A stretch of 64,000 bases of DNA from Actinokineospora xionganensis (GTDB lineage: Bacteria; Actinomycetota; Actinomycetes; Mycobacteriales; Pseudonocardiaceae), in assembly GCF_014323725.1 (NCBI RefSeq), contig NZ_JABVED010000002.1, positions 62,001 to 126,000 of the forward strand. The letters run 5' to 3'. Numbering within the stretch: the stretch's first letter is position 1; each line of letters opens with the position of its first letter. The position numbers and the translations under genes were made by a program. A model generated the notes under the pieces. That model did no database searches. It was not told where the DNA came from and saw only the letters and a list, made by a program, of their open reading frames with translations. Of this stretch, positions 24,101 to 32,476 are shown piece by piece.

Positions 24101-24195
24101 ACGAGCGGCTCGGCAGGCTCGCCGAGGCGTCGGCGCACCACCGGGAGTCGCGCTCGATCCAGCGGCTCACCGGATACGTGCCCGAGCCCGGATAG
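21148..24195 (+). CDS. AfsR/SARP-family transcriptional regulator with NB-ARC and TPR domains
   Basis: A 1015-aa regulator. Residues 1-90 are an OmpR-like winged helix (MEFRLFGPVEAW, TLVERVWGDQPPLRATSRLY). A BTAD domain runs to about 240 (ALTHYEGMRQRLADELGVDP). The NB-ARC ATPase has Walker A GSAGIGKT at 292-299, IVVLDNAADADQVRRLLPG, LVLITSRNRLGGL and LPLALRIAG. The C-terminal 350 residues are TPR-like repeats (ALSNIGVTYDDLGQPRKAAR). The TTG start is supported by GGAGG 5 nt before it. It stands alone between the rplM promoter and the esx genes, closed by a strong terminator. AfsR-type proteins activate secondary metabolism or development. Control of the neighbouring ESX locus is plausible but unproven. 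Confidence 0.9.
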   Translation: MEFRLFGPVEAWSDGRRLDVGHTRQQLVLVALLVDTGTPVSADTLVERVWGDQPPLRATSRLYSYVSRLRSILGAAITRERGGYVIDASSTEVDVHRYEDLLTDAGRAKGEAAVALLDEAARLWRGTPFAGFDAPWLVALRESLERRRRGADLDRAELLLDLGRHHDLLPGMLDRAAADPLDERACAQLMLVLYRLGRQAEALTHYEGMRQRLADELGVDPGAPLRELHLRILRLDPALTGPVGSRPRGGGRVAQLPGDVSAFSGRKSDLRRLDAVRGAVSPTAVAIAVITGSAGIGKTALAVHWAHRIRDDYPDGQLFIDLRGHAQAPPVAPRDALSQFLRALGVAADKIPTELDEASSLFRSMLAGTRTIVVLDNAADADQVRRLLPGDPGTLVLITSRNRLGGLVAREGAYAVGLDVLERDDARVLLEGMLTRPRVEAESAAAEELARLCAYLPLALRIAGASLAGDPDRGIADYVTELRAGNVVSALRIDGDEDTAVRAAFDLSYAALSEQAKRQFALLGLVPGNDFTAAAAAALADTTTDASARALDELAAAHLTRRKTDSRYTFHDLLGAYAADLAARQPDHGAAWLRLCAWYQHNLDAATAFEVPRFRLSAGGGPIRFASAREAKTWLDQEYRNVTAAVVRASETGPEEFAWCAADAIRLHLSRNLHYPQWTTVVEAGRRAAVKAGDRRAEGVMLQSQGSLHGYLGESEACMADQLAALECFEECGFGVGAASALSNIGVTYDDLGQPRKAARSLHQGLALARKHGMTVLVGKTLANLSTAHANLGELAEAVSCASECIAMDGPDAAADIRGAAMISRGGAYRLLGEYDAAFADLHAGSALVSVRYGPRGEFESARCHAATGALDLALRHAEQAVRLSEKLADPREMIISRATLGDVLVLRGQVRDAMAHHEQAVQLAAESKQHGYGADARTSLARAMLHLGDAAAAGDEAESALKVARELELTIVRCRAHSVLAQVNERLGRLAEASAHHRESRSIQRLTGYVPEPG

Positions 24196-24200
24196 CACAA

Positions 24201-24243
24201 ACCCGAGTGGGGCCCAGGAGTTTCCTCCGGGCCCCACTCGGGT
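24201..24243. terminator. Bidirectional terminator between the regulator and the esx pair
   Basis: ACCCGAGTGGGGCCC (24201-24215) pairs perfectly with its complement at 24229-24243 over a 13-nt loop. It lies between two converging genes (stops at 24195 and 24272) and should serve both. Confidence 0.85.
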
Positions 24244-24271
24244 GGTGTAGCACTAGCTCAGCGAAGCGGGA

Positions 24272-24565
24272 TCAGCCCCACTTGGCGGCGTTGGCCTTCT
24301 CGGTGGCCTCGTAGTTGTCACCGGACTGCTGCACGGCCATACCGATCGAGGCGAGAACCTGACGCAGGTCGTCCTGCGCGCGGTTCCACTCCTGCTGCTT
24401 GGCGTGCCAGGCCTCCTTGGCGGCACCTTCGTAGCCCGCCTCGAGCGGCGCGAGGCGCTGCTTGAGCTCGCCGAGCAGGGTCTCGAGCTTCCCGGCGGAC
24501 GAGGACAGGGCCTGGGAGGCGTTCGCCACCTCCGCGAAGTTGACCTTGATCATGTCGTTAGGCAT
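24272..24565 (-). CDS. Esx-family (WXG100) secreted protein, EsxA/EsxT type
   Basis: A 97-aa two-helix protein of the WXG100 family. The central turn reads EGAAKEAWHAKQQEW, with a W-x-A in place of W-x-G. The C-terminus has NYEATEKA, which contains the ESX export signal YxxxE. It should form a dimer with the protein encoded just upstream and leave the cell through the EccC channel. A stop-to-terminator distance of 29 bp ends the transcript. By position it corresponds to esxT of the M. tuberculosis ESX-4 locus. Confidence 0.85.
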   Translation of the reverse strand: MPNDMIKVNFAEVANASQALSSSAGKLETLLGELKQRLAPLEAGYEGAAKEAWHAKQQEWNRAQDDLRQVLASIGMAVQQSGDNYEATEKANAAKWG

Positions 24566-24633
24566 TGCGGTTCTCCCTTGGAATCAAGTCTTGGTTTAAC
24601 GGAGCGAAGCTGAAAGACGAAGAGCGGGGCAGA

Positions 24634-24945
24634 TCAGCCACCGAGCACGTTGGCGATGTTCGACATCGACTGCGCGGACTCTTCTTCCTGGCGGATGTAG
24701 GCCTCGTTCGAGGACTTGAGCTGCTCCGAGATGCCCTGAAGCGCGTCGGCGAGCTTCGCGGCGTCGTCGTCGAAGCGCTGCATCAGCGTCTGGAAGGCGG
24801 TCGCCGCCTGGCCGGCCCAGTTGTCGCGCAGCGGGTCGAGGGCGCTGCGGAGGCTGGACAGCACGCCGCGCGACTCCTCGTTCACGTTGTCGACGTCGAC
24901 CGCGGCCTTGGCCATCTCTTCGGGCGTAATTCCGTAACCGGACAT
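24634..24945 (-). CDS. Esx-family (WXG100) secreted protein, EsxB/EsxU type
   Basis: A 103-aa WXG100 protein starting MSGYGITPEEMAKAAVDVDN. The turn motif is a true W-x-G (RDNWAGQAATAFQ). The tail has AYIRQEEE, again the YxxxE export signal. The ATG at 24945 follows a GGGGG run; the longer open frame upstream is not coding. It is the first gene of the pair with its promoter in 24946-25203, where I see no clear consensus boxes. By position it corresponds to esxU. Confidence 0.87.
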   Translation of the reverse strand: MSGYGITPEEMAKAAVDVDNVNEESRGVLSSLRSALDPLRDNWAGQAATAFQTLMQRFDDDAAKLADALQGISEQLKSSNEAYIRQEEESAQSMSNIANVLGG

Positions 24946-25203
24946 TGGGAGTAACCCCCTGGTTAGTAGTTGGTCGTACGCGTTCTTCGTTCGTACAACC
25001 CTTACGACGGAACCCTGCCAGGTTCGGTTCCGACTCGGTGCCGCTATCCGGCAGGTAGTTGCTCTAGTGAACGCTATTTCAGGAAACTCGCAGGTCACAG
25101 CATGTTTCGCCAACGCGAACGCACCCGAACGTGGTTCACAATGGCGAATTCGGGCGCGATTCGGCGGGCCGGTGGGGCTTTCAGCGAGGGTTTCGAGGCG
25201 AGG

Positions 25204-25587
25204 TCAGCCGCGGAAAAGCACGGAGTGCTGGGAGAAGTCCTCGTCATCGTCGTCCGGGCGGGGCGCGCGCTTCGCGGGCTCCTCCTTGGCGGGCTCGGCC
25301 GGTTCGGTGACGAGGTCGGCGGCAGGAGGGAACTCGGTGACCGGGAGCCCCTGGGCGCGGCGCCACTCCTCGGCGGCCGCGCGGCGCTGCTCGTCGGTCA
25401 ACTCGGCCGGGTCCACCTTGGACTTGCCGATCCGCTTCGCCAGTTCGTCGTTCTCGGCGCGGAAGTTCGCCGACTGGTCGCGGGCCTCGGCGACGGCGCG
25501 CCGGGAGCGAGTGACCGCCGCCGCGAGCTCCGCCCGGTACCGGGCGACCGCCTCGGCGAATCCCTGGTTCTGACCGGTCATCTCCAC
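25204..25587 (-). CDS. Charged helical ESX-associated protein
   Basis: A 127-aa protein. Residues 1-60 form a charged helix (FAEAVARYRAELAAAVTRSR). A TDEQRRAAAEEWRRAQGLP segment and a Pro/Glu-rich tail follow, then DDDDEDFSQHSVLFRG at the end. It starts 1 bp after the Hsp70-like gene and must share its transcript. The design matches the small charged proteins at 12436 and 14547. Function unknown. Confidence 0.6.
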   Translation of the reverse strand: MEMTGQNQGFAEAVARYRAELAAAVTRSRRAVAEARDQSANFRAENDELAKRIGKSKVDPAELTDEQRRAAAEEWRRAQGLPVTEFPPAADLVTEPAEPAKEEPAKRAPRPDDDDEDFSQHSVLFRG

Positions 25588-25588
25588 C

Positions 25589-27382
25589 TCATCCCTCGAT
25601 GGCCATCGTGCGGACCACCGATTCGCAGGCCTGGCGCACCTTGTCGCGGCCGCTCTCGGTGTACTGGCAGCCGACGCTGACTTGCGACTTGCCCTGGAAC
25701 AAGACGTACCAGTCGACAGTCGCGTCTTTCCGGTCGAGCCGCTCCCGGTAGCTGACGACCTCCCGGCCGCCGAAGGTCACCTTCTCGCTGAAATCCGTGA
25801 ACTCGTCGCCACCGGACTCGTAGTCGCTGCGGAGTTTGTCGACGGCTCGGGCGCGGTCGGCATCGCTGTCGAAGACAAGTCGCTTCTCCTCGACGAGCAC
25901 GAGGTCGTCGCCCTTCTCGGCGCCCACCGGTTTGATCTCGGTGCGCAGCAGACCGGGGTTGCCGCCGGTCTGGGTCCAGCCGTCAGGGCGGGTGAAGCGG
26001 TACTCGTACTGCGCGATGACCGGGCCCGCTTCGGCAGGCGGGGTCTCACGGCCGAGCAGCACCACCATGGTCACCGCGACGGCGGCGACCACGACGACCG
26101 CGGCGCCGACGAGCAGTGCGGTGCGCCTCGGCTTGGCCGGGCGCGGCACGGGCAACGGCCCGGAGTGCGGGCCCATCGGCCGGGGCGGGAGCGGTGGGCG
26201 GTGGTCGACCGGCATGGTCGACTCCGCGGCGAGGACACCGGCGGGCCCGGATCGGCCGGGCCGCGCGGCCATGGCGCCGGTGTGGTCCGGTTCGACCGCG
26301 GCCGCCCGCAGCGCGCCGCGGGCGACCACCGTCTCGGGCTGGTCGAGTGTCACCGGGACCATGCCGGTCCGCTCGGCGACGAGCCGTGCGACCAGCGGGA
26401 TCCGGCTGGATCCGCCCACGAGGAAGATCCCCGCGAGCTGTTGGGGCGCCAGGCCAGCCTCGTGGATGGTGGCCAGCGTCAGGTCCACCGCCCGGCCGAC
26501 CGGGACACCGATCAGCCGTTCAAGGTCGGTCCGGGTGACGTGCGCGTCGGGGAACGGCGACGGCAGCGGGACGTCGGTGTACGGGTGGCGCGACAGGGTT
26601 TCCTTCGCGCCGCGGATGTCCTGGCGCAGGACGCGCCTGCGCCTGCGGTCGGCCAGGTCGCGGCCTTCGACGAGGGCCCGCCAGGAGTCCGGGTCGCCGC
26701 TGGAGACCAGGTCGCCGACGTAGCCGAGGAGTAGCTCGTCGATGTCGGCCCCGCCGAAGTGCGGGTCGCCGCGGGTGGCGAGGACCGTGTACGCGGGCGG
26801 CAGCCCCGGCCGGGCAGGCGGGCTGGTGCGCACGACACTGACGTCGACGGTGCCGCCCCCGAGGTCGAGGACGGCGAGGGTGCGGCCCTGCGGACCGGTG
26901 GGCGCCGGGTAGCTCGCCGAGTGGAAGACCGCGGCCGCGACCGGTTCGGGCACCAGCACGATCCGCTGGGCGAGACCGGCGGCGGCCTGGCGGAGGACCT
27001 GGGTGCGGACGCCACCCCAGTCGGCGGGGTGGGTGAGGACGAGCTGCGCGACCTGGACGCCGCCCGCGACCCGGCGGGCCTCGTTCACCGCCCGGCCGAG
27101 CACGGCCCGGAACACGGCGACGACAGGAAGAACGGTGTCGCCGAGCAACAGTTCCCTCTCATCGATCCGCCGCTTGGGATGCGGCTCGTAGCGCGAGGGA
27201 TCAAGCGCGGCCTGGCGATCGGCTTCCTGCCCGACGAAGAGAGTGCCATCCGGCGCGGCGTAGACGGATGACGACAGCAAGGGCTGCCCATCGACCACGA
27301 CGACCTGGGGCTCCCGACCGTGTACGGACACCGCGACACACGTACTCGACGTCCCAAAGTCGACCGCGACGCGCAGTGCCAC
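25589..27382 (-). CDS. Hsp70-like type VII secretion-associated membrane protein (Rv3446c family)
   Basis: A 597-aa three-part protein. Residues 1-370 are an actin/Hsp70 ATPase fold: RVAVDFGTSSTCVAV, LVPEPVAAAVF, LAVLDLGGGTVDVSVV and FLVGGSSRIPLVARLV. A proline-rich link leads to one transmembrane helix at 421-444 (LVGAAVVVVAAVAVTMVVLL). The last 150 residues (RFTRPDGWTQTGG to ACESVVRTMA) match the C-terminal domain typical of Rv3446c-type ESX-4 proteins. The ATPase would be cytoplasmic and the last domain external. In ESX-4 loci this gene sits between the esx pair and eccC, exactly as here. Confidence 0.85.
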   Translation of the reverse strand: MALRVAVDFGTSSTCVAVSVHGREPQVVVVDGQPLLSSSVYAAPDGTLFVGQEADRQAALDPSRYEPHPKRRIDERELLLGDTVLPVVAVFRAVLGRAVNEARRVAGGVQVAQLVLTHPADWGGVRTQVLRQAAAGLAQRIVLVPEPVAAAVFHSASYPAPTGPQGRTLAVLDLGGGTVDVSVVRTSPPARPGLPPAYTVLATRGDPHFGGADIDELLLGYVGDLVSSGDPDSWRALVEGRDLADRRRRRVLRQDIRGAKETLSRHPYTDVPLPSPFPDAHVTRTDLERLIGVPVGRAVDLTLATIHEAGLAPQQLAGIFLVGGSSRIPLVARLVAERTGMVPVTLDQPETVVARGALRAAAVEPDHTGAMAARPGRSGPAGVLAAESTMPVDHRPPLPPRPMGPHSGPLPVPRPAKPRRTALLVGAAVVVVAAVAVTMVVLLGRETPPAEAGPVIAQYEYRFTRPDGWTQTGGNPGLLRTEIKPVGAEKGDDLVLVEEKRLVFDSDADRARAVDKLRSDYESGGDEFTDFSEKVTFGGREVVSYRERLDRKDATVDWYVLFQGKSQVSVGCQYTESGRDKVRQACESVVRTMAIEG

Positions 27383-27549
27383 TTCTTCGCCCCTCGACCC
27401 GCCTGATCTCGACCCGCCTGTTGCTGCCCCGAGTCACCCTACGTGATCGCCAACGCGGATGAATCCACCACTTTGGAAGCGACGTGCAGCCCCCGCACAG
27501 GCGACGGGCAGAACCCAACGGCCCAGCAAACGCACCCCACAAAGAAAAA

Positions 27550-27583
27550 CCCGGTTGGCGATGCCGAAGCACCACCAACCGGG
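27550..27583 (-). terminator. Rho-independent terminator after eccC
   Basis: CCCGGTTGG (27550-27558) pairs with CCAACCGGG (27575-27583). On the minus strand the stem is followed by GTTTTTCTTT. It stands 16 bp after the eccC stop and splits eccC from the Hsp70-like gene. The rest of 27383-27549 should hold the promoter of that gene. Confidence 0.85.
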
Positions 27584-27599
27584 AAGATCACCCCGAGAA

Positions 27600-30500
27600 C
27601 TACTCCGGCGGAATCCAGGCCACATGCATCAAGGCCTGGCCGACCTTGCGACTGACCAGCGTGCCACGACCCGGCGGCATCGCCGACGGCTTCACCGTGC
27701 CAAGCAACGCACCCTCATCCTTGTTGCCGCTCATCACGACACCAGGGCTGGCGATCTCACGCAGCTTGCCGAGGATCGGGTCGAACATGGCCCGGCTGGC
27801 GCCGCCGGAGCGGCGGGCGGCGATCACGTGCAGGCCGACGTCCTTGGCCTGCGGCAGGAATTCCGCGATCGGCTGCAGCGGGTTGTTGCCCTGCGGGGCC
27901 ACGAGGTCGTAGTCGTCGACGATGACGAACAGCTCGGGGCCCTTCCACCACGACCGGTTCCGCAGCTGGTCCTGCGTGACATCCGGTCCCGGCAGCCGCT
28001 TGAGCATCGACCCGCGGACATCCTTGACCATGTCGCCGAGCTGGTTGGACGAGACCGCGTAGCCCAGCAGGTGGTTGGTGTCGATGAACCCCAGCATCGT
28101 GCGCCGGTAGTCGACCAGCAGGATGACCGCTTCCTGCGGGGTGTAGCGGTCCATGATGCCGCGCACGATCGTGCGGATCAGGTTCGTCTTGCCCGACTCG
28201 CCTTCGGCGAAGGCCATGAAGTGCGGCTCGGCGTCGAAGTCGAGGTACACCGGGGCCAGATCGTTCTCGTCGATGCCGATCGGCACCAGCTTCGAGTCGC
28301 GGCGGGTGTCCTGGGTGAGCAGGTCCTCGTAGCTGATGAGCTCGGGCAGCAGGCGCACCTTGGGGGCACCGCGGCCGCGCCAGGCGCCCTTGATCTTGGC
28401 GACCGCGTCCTGGACGCCGGTCGCGACGTCGTCGGCGTTGCTGGAGCCGTCGATGCGGGGCAGGCCGGTCAGGAAGTGCAGCTTGTCGCGGGAAAGGCCG
28501 CGACCCGGTCGGCCGGCGGGGATGTTGACCGCAACCCGACGGTCCACATCGGACTCGCTCGGGTCACCGAGGCGCAGTTCGAACCGGGTGCCGAGCAGAT
28601 CCTTGAGCGCGGGCCGGATCTCCGCCCAGCGGTTGGCCGCCACGATGACGTGGATGCCGTAGGACAGACCCTGCGCGGCGAGGTTGACGACCTGCGACTC
28701 CAGTGACTCGAACTCCTGGCGGAAGTTGAGCCAGCCGTCGACGATCAGGAAGACGTCGCCGAACGGGTCCTCCTGGATCTCCCCGCGCCGCTTGCGGTTG
28801 CGGAAGTCGGTCATCGAGTCGATGCCGAGGTCGCGGAAGCGCTGCTCCCGCTCGCCGATCAGGCTGCTGACCTCGGCGACCATGCGGCGGGCCTTGTCCG
28901 GGTCGATACGGCCCGCGACACCACCGACGTGCGGCAGCCCTTCGAGCGTGCCCATCGTGCCGCCACCGAGGTCGAGCACGTAGAACTGGACTTCCTCGGC
29001 GGTGTGCGTCAGCGCCATCGACATGATGAGCGTTCGCAGCATCATCGACTTGCCCGACTGCGGGCCGCCCGCGATCGCCGCATGGCCCGCGGCGCCGGAG
29101 AAGTCGGCCCAGAGCAGGTCTCGGCGTTGCTCGAACGGCTTGTCGATGATGCCCAGGGGAACCTGGAGCCTGCCGTTGCCGTAGAAGCCGACCGGGGACA
29201 GGCCGCGGTCCTCGGTGGGTTGCAGCGGGGGGAACAGGGTGTCGAGCGAGTTGGGCTCGTTGAGCGGGGGCAGCCACACCTCGTGCGCGGGCGGGCCCTG
29301 CCCGATCAGCCTGCCGACGATGACGTCGAGTTCGCTGGCCTCGGTGCCGCCCTCGGGCTTCTTCTCCTCGACGACCGGCACCAGGGGCTTCTCGGGCTCC
29401 TTGGGGATCTCGACGTAGTCGGGCACGAAGAGCTTCGCGCGCCGGTCGCCGGACACCGCCGCGGTGGGGCCCGCGGCCTGCATACCCGCCGGGCGGTAGG
29501 GCCCGGAGACGTAGGCGGCCTTGAACCGGACCATCGTGCTGGTGTCGAACTTCAGGTAGCCGGAGCCCGGGATCGACGGGAGTTCGAACGCGTCCGGCAC
29601 ACCGATCGCGGCGCGCGACTCGGCGGCGGAGAACGTCTTGAGACCGATCCGGTAGGACAGGTGCGAGTCGAGTCCGCGCAGCTTGCCCTCTTCGAGCCGC
29701 TGCGAGGCGAGCAGCATGTGCATCTGCAGCGACCGGCCCAGTCGGCCGACGGCGACGAACAGGTCGATGAAGTCGGGCTTGGCGGCGAGGAGTTCGGAGA
29801 ACTCGTCGACGACGATGAACAGGGCGGGCAGCGGGTCGAGGTCGGCGCCGTTCTCCCGGGCCTTCTCGTACTCCCACACGTTCTTGAAGTTGCCGCCGTT
29901 CTTGAGCGCTTCCTGGCGGCGGTTCATCTCGCCCGCGAGGGCGTCCTTCATGCGGTCGACCAGGGTCAGGTCGCCCTGCAGGTTGGTGATCGTCGCGGCG
30001 ACGTGCGGCGCGTCGTCCAGACCGAGGAAGGTCGCGCCACCCTTGAAGTCGACGAGGATGAAGTTCAGCGTCGTCGACGAGTGCGTCGCCAGCATGCCGA
30101 GCACCAGGGTGCGGAGGAACTCGGACTTGCCGGAACCGGTCGCGCCGATGCACAGGCCGTGCGGGCCCATGCCCTCCATGGCCGATTCCTTGATGTCGAG
30201 TTCGACGAACTGGCCGAACTCGCCGATGCCGAACGGCACCCGGTAGCGGTCGCGGACCGGCCGCGGCCGCCACGCCTGCTGGACGTCGAACGTCATCGGG
30301 TCGCCCGGGATGCCGAGCAGTTCGAGCAGGGTCGGGTTGGCGTTCAACGGCTCGTCGTCGCCGGAGTCGGACGCGCCGACCCCGAGCCGGTACGGCGAGA
30401 GCTTGCGGGCCAGCGCCTCGGCCTCGGCCACGCTGAGCGTGTCCGGGTTGGCGAACCACTCGACGCCGCTGGCGCTGCGCGCGCCGAGCCGCTCTTCCTC

Positions 30501-31592
30501 CACGACCAGGCGCAGACCACGCCGGGCGGTGAGGTTGCCGAGACTGTCGGAGAGGTCCATCAGCGTGACGCCGACCAGCCCCTCCTCAAGGATGATCTGC
30601 TCCTCGCGGGTGACCTCGCCGTCGTCGATGACGATCACGATGTGCGGCTGGTCGGGCTGCGGCGGGGCGTTGCGGGTGAACCGCTGCCGGTCGCGCAGTT
30701 CCTCGTCGAGCCACTCCTCGATCTGGGCGAGCGACCCCGCCATCATCCGCAGCTGGCCGATGCCGTCGGCCATGGTCGGGTGCTGCGCGTGCGGCAGCCA
30801 TTTCGCCCATTCCCACTCCTGCTTGGCCTTGCCCGCGGTGACGACCGCGACGAGCACGTCCTCAGGGGTGTGGAAGGTGACCAGCTGGGCGATGAGCGCC
30901 CTGGCCAGGCCGCGGGTCAGCTCGCGGTCGCCGGTCAGGCCGACGGCGGCGAACCCGCGGATGGCGACCTGGATGGGCAGTTCGGGGACGATCGAGTGCG
31001 CGCGCACGAACCGGCGCAGCGCGAGCGTGGCGATCGGCTCCAGCTCGTCGACCGGTCCGGTCTGCGGCGGGACGAGCCGGGTGGCCAGGCGCTGCGAGCC
31101 GCGGCCCGCGCGCAGGTGGCAGAAGTCGGGGTCAGCCTGGCGGCGCTCCCACATCCGCCTGCTGGTCGCGATCGACCACAGGGCCTGCGGGTCGGGGTGG
31201 GTCCACTCCAGGGAGGCGCGCTGGTCGAGCGAGGCCTCGCGGGCCCGGTCGCGCATCTGGCCGAGGTAGCGCAGGTAGTCCTTGCGGTCCTCGTTCATCT
31301 CGGCCTTCTTCTGGCCGCCCCCCTTGCCGCCCATGCCGCCTGCCATCATGCCCACGGTCGACATCACCATCATGCCGCCGAACATCAACGAGGTGGGATT
31401 GCGCCCGCCCGTCGTGAACATGAAGACCATCATTCCGACGGAGGCCAGGATCATGACCGCGGGCAGCATCTTCATCACGATGCTGCCGGGAATGACCCTG
31501 GGCACCTCGGGTGGCGGCTCCAGGTGAACCTCACCGCCAGGCTGGCGGGGCGCGGCAAGGCGGGGCGAACGCTTGAACTGCAGCGTGCTCAC
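27600..31592 (-). CDS. eccC: Type VII secretion ATPase EccC (fused, three ATPase domains)
   Basis: A 1330-aa FtsK/SpoIIIE-type motor that recognises Esx substrates and drives their export. Two transmembrane helices lie at about 38-85. Three P-loops are visible: GATGSGKSEFLR near 482, GGPQSGKSMMLRT near 841 and AEGESGKTNLIR near 1128. The first is canonical; the latter two belong to the more divergent substrate-binding domains. Walker B-like strands are NFILVDFKGG and FYVLDLGGG. The protein is one chain, as in ESX-4, not split into Ca and Cb. The GTG at 31592 has GAGG 11 nt upstream. Confidence 0.95.
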   Translation of the reverse strand: MSTLQFKRSPRLAAPRQPGGEVHLEPPPEVPRVIPGSIVMKMLPAVMILASVGMMVFMFTTGGRNPTSLMFGGMMVMSTVGMMAGGMGGKGGGQKKAEMNEDRKDYLRYLGQMRDRAREASLDQRASLEWTHPDPQALWSIATSRRMWERRQADPDFCHLRAGRGSQRLATRLVPPQTGPVDELEPIATLALRRFVRAHSIVPELPIQVAIRGFAAVGLTGDRELTRGLARALIAQLVTFHTPEDVLVAVVTAGKAKQEWEWAKWLPHAQHPTMADGIGQLRMMAGSLAQIEEWLDEELRDRQRFTRNAPPQPDQPHIVIVIDDGEVTREEQIILEEGLVGVTLMDLSDSLGNLTARRGLRLVVEEERLGARSASGVEWFANPDTLSVAEAEALARKLSPYRLGVGASDSGDDEPLNANPTLLELLGIPGDPMTFDVQQAWRPRPVRDRYRVPFGIGEFGQFVELDIKESAMEGMGPHGLCIGATGSGKSEFLRTLVLGMLATHSSTTLNFILVDFKGGATFLGLDDAPHVAATITNLQGDLTLVDRMKDALAGEMNRRQEALKNGGNFKNVWEYEKARENGADLDPLPALFIVVDEFSELLAAKPDFIDLFVAVGRLGRSLQMHMLLASQRLEEGKLRGLDSHLSYRIGLKTFSAAESRAAIGVPDAFELPSIPGSGYLKFDTSTMVRFKAAYVSGPYRPAGMQAAGPTAAVSGDRRAKLFVPDYVEIPKEPEKPLVPVVEEKKPEGGTEASELDVIVGRLIGQGPPAHEVWLPPLNEPNSLDTLFPPLQPTEDRGLSPVGFYGNGRLQVPLGIIDKPFEQRRDLLWADFSGAAGHAAIAGGPQSGKSMMLRTLIMSMALTHTAEEVQFYVLDLGGGTMGTLEGLPHVGGVAGRIDPDKARRMVAEVSSLIGEREQRFRDLGIDSMTDFRNRKRRGEIQEDPFGDVFLIVDGWLNFRQEFESLESQVVNLAAQGLSYGIHVIVAANRWAEIRPALKDLLGTRFELRLGDPSESDVDRRVAVNIPAGRPGRGLSRDKLHFLTGLPRIDGSSNADDVATGVQDAVAKIKGAWRGRGAPKVRLLPELISYEDLLTQDTRRDSKLVPIGIDENDLAPVYLDFDAEPHFMAFAEGESGKTNLIRTIVRGIMDRYTPQEAVILLVDYRRTMLGFIDTNHLLGYAVSSNQLGDMVKDVRGSMLKRLPGPDVTQDQLRNRSWWKGPELFVIVDDYDLVAPQGNNPLQPIAEFLPQAKDVGLHVIAARRSGGASRAMFDPILGKLREIASPGVVMSGNKDEGALLGTVKPSAMPPGRGTLVSRKVGQALMHVAWIPPE

Positions 31593-31650
31593 CGGACAGA
31601 CACCTCTTTTATCTCGACAGCTGCTGGGGAGAACCTACCGAACCGCGTGG

Positions 31651-32340
31651 TCACCGACGGCCGGATCGGGCTAAAGCCCAGACTTCGTCCACCTTCAACG
31701 CGGACCACAGCGCCGCCAACGACATGGCCCCGAAGAGGATGCCGGCCGGGGACGACCCGATGGCGTACAGGTACGTCAGCATGATCACGACTACGGCGAG
31801 CCCGATGCCGAGTGCGAACTTCACCTGGCCGGTCGTGGTGTGACCGACCAGCACACCGATGGAGATGATCAGCAAGTAGCTGCCGATGACCAGGAAGCCG
31901 GGCCCGAATCTCACGAACAGCACACCCATGGCCGCCATGGCCGCGGTGATGCACACCCAGGCCAGGATGCCCACATAGCCGATCCGGGTATCGGACACGG
32001 GAACGCCGAACGTCAGCGCGACGGCGGCCGCCAGGAAGATCGCGCCGAGCATCAGGGAACTCGGGTTGCGCCCACCGACGAAGAACAACAACCCCATGAC
32101 CGCGAGCGCCGCCCCGACGACGAGCAGGCCCAGGCCGACTCTGCCCACCCTGCTCTCACCCATCGGCGTCCAGGTCATCGCGGCCGTGGCGGCGAAAATC
32201 ACCAGACCGGGCAGCACCGCGGCGGGGTGTCTGCCCGCCATCACGAAGGTGAACACGGCGATGCCGAGGCCGCCCGCGCACACGAGGGCAGAAAGCAACA
32301 TCATCACGCCGCTTCGAGGCACGCCCGAACCATCGCTCAC
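31651..32340 (-). CDS. Membrane protein with EccC-like transmembrane repeats
   Basis: A 229-aa protein with about eight hydrophobic helices and almost no soluble part. Short turn motifs recur: VMAGRHPAAVLPG, FVGGRNPSSLMLGAI and AIGSSPAGILFGAM. The second is nearly the turn between the two EccC helices (TGGRNPTSLMFGGMM). It therefore looks built from duplicated EccC-type transmembrane hairpins. It lies just upstream of eccC on the same strand (58-bp gap) and is divergent from eccD over 136 bp. The GTG at 32340 is the first start. No known ESX component has this form that I recall. Confidence 0.65.
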   Translation of the reverse strand: MSDGSGVPRSGVMMLLSALVCAGGLGIAVFTFVMAGRHPAAVLPGLVIFAATAAMTWTPMGESRVGRVGLGLLVVGAALAVMGLLFFVGGRNPSSLMLGAIFLAAAVALTFGVPVSDTRIGYVGILAWVCITAAMAAMGVLFVRFGPGFLVIGSYLLIISIGVLVGHTTTGQVKFALGIGLAVVVIMLTYLYAIGSSPAGILFGAMSLAALWSALKVDEVWALARSGRR

Positions 32341-32476
32341 CGAAGTCCATCCCCCAAGTCGACACGCATTCTCGGAACCGCCGTACTCGCCGATCCCGGT
32401 GCGGCCATACTAGGGGCGGTTCCGGCACGGCCGGGACCCTTCGCGCATACCTGTGGATAACTCAAAGGGGGCAGGC

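Noticed and set aside
28929-31784. 951-codon open frame on the plus strand
   Set aside because: Antisense to eccC; its composition is the mirror of the EccC codons and no motif is seen.
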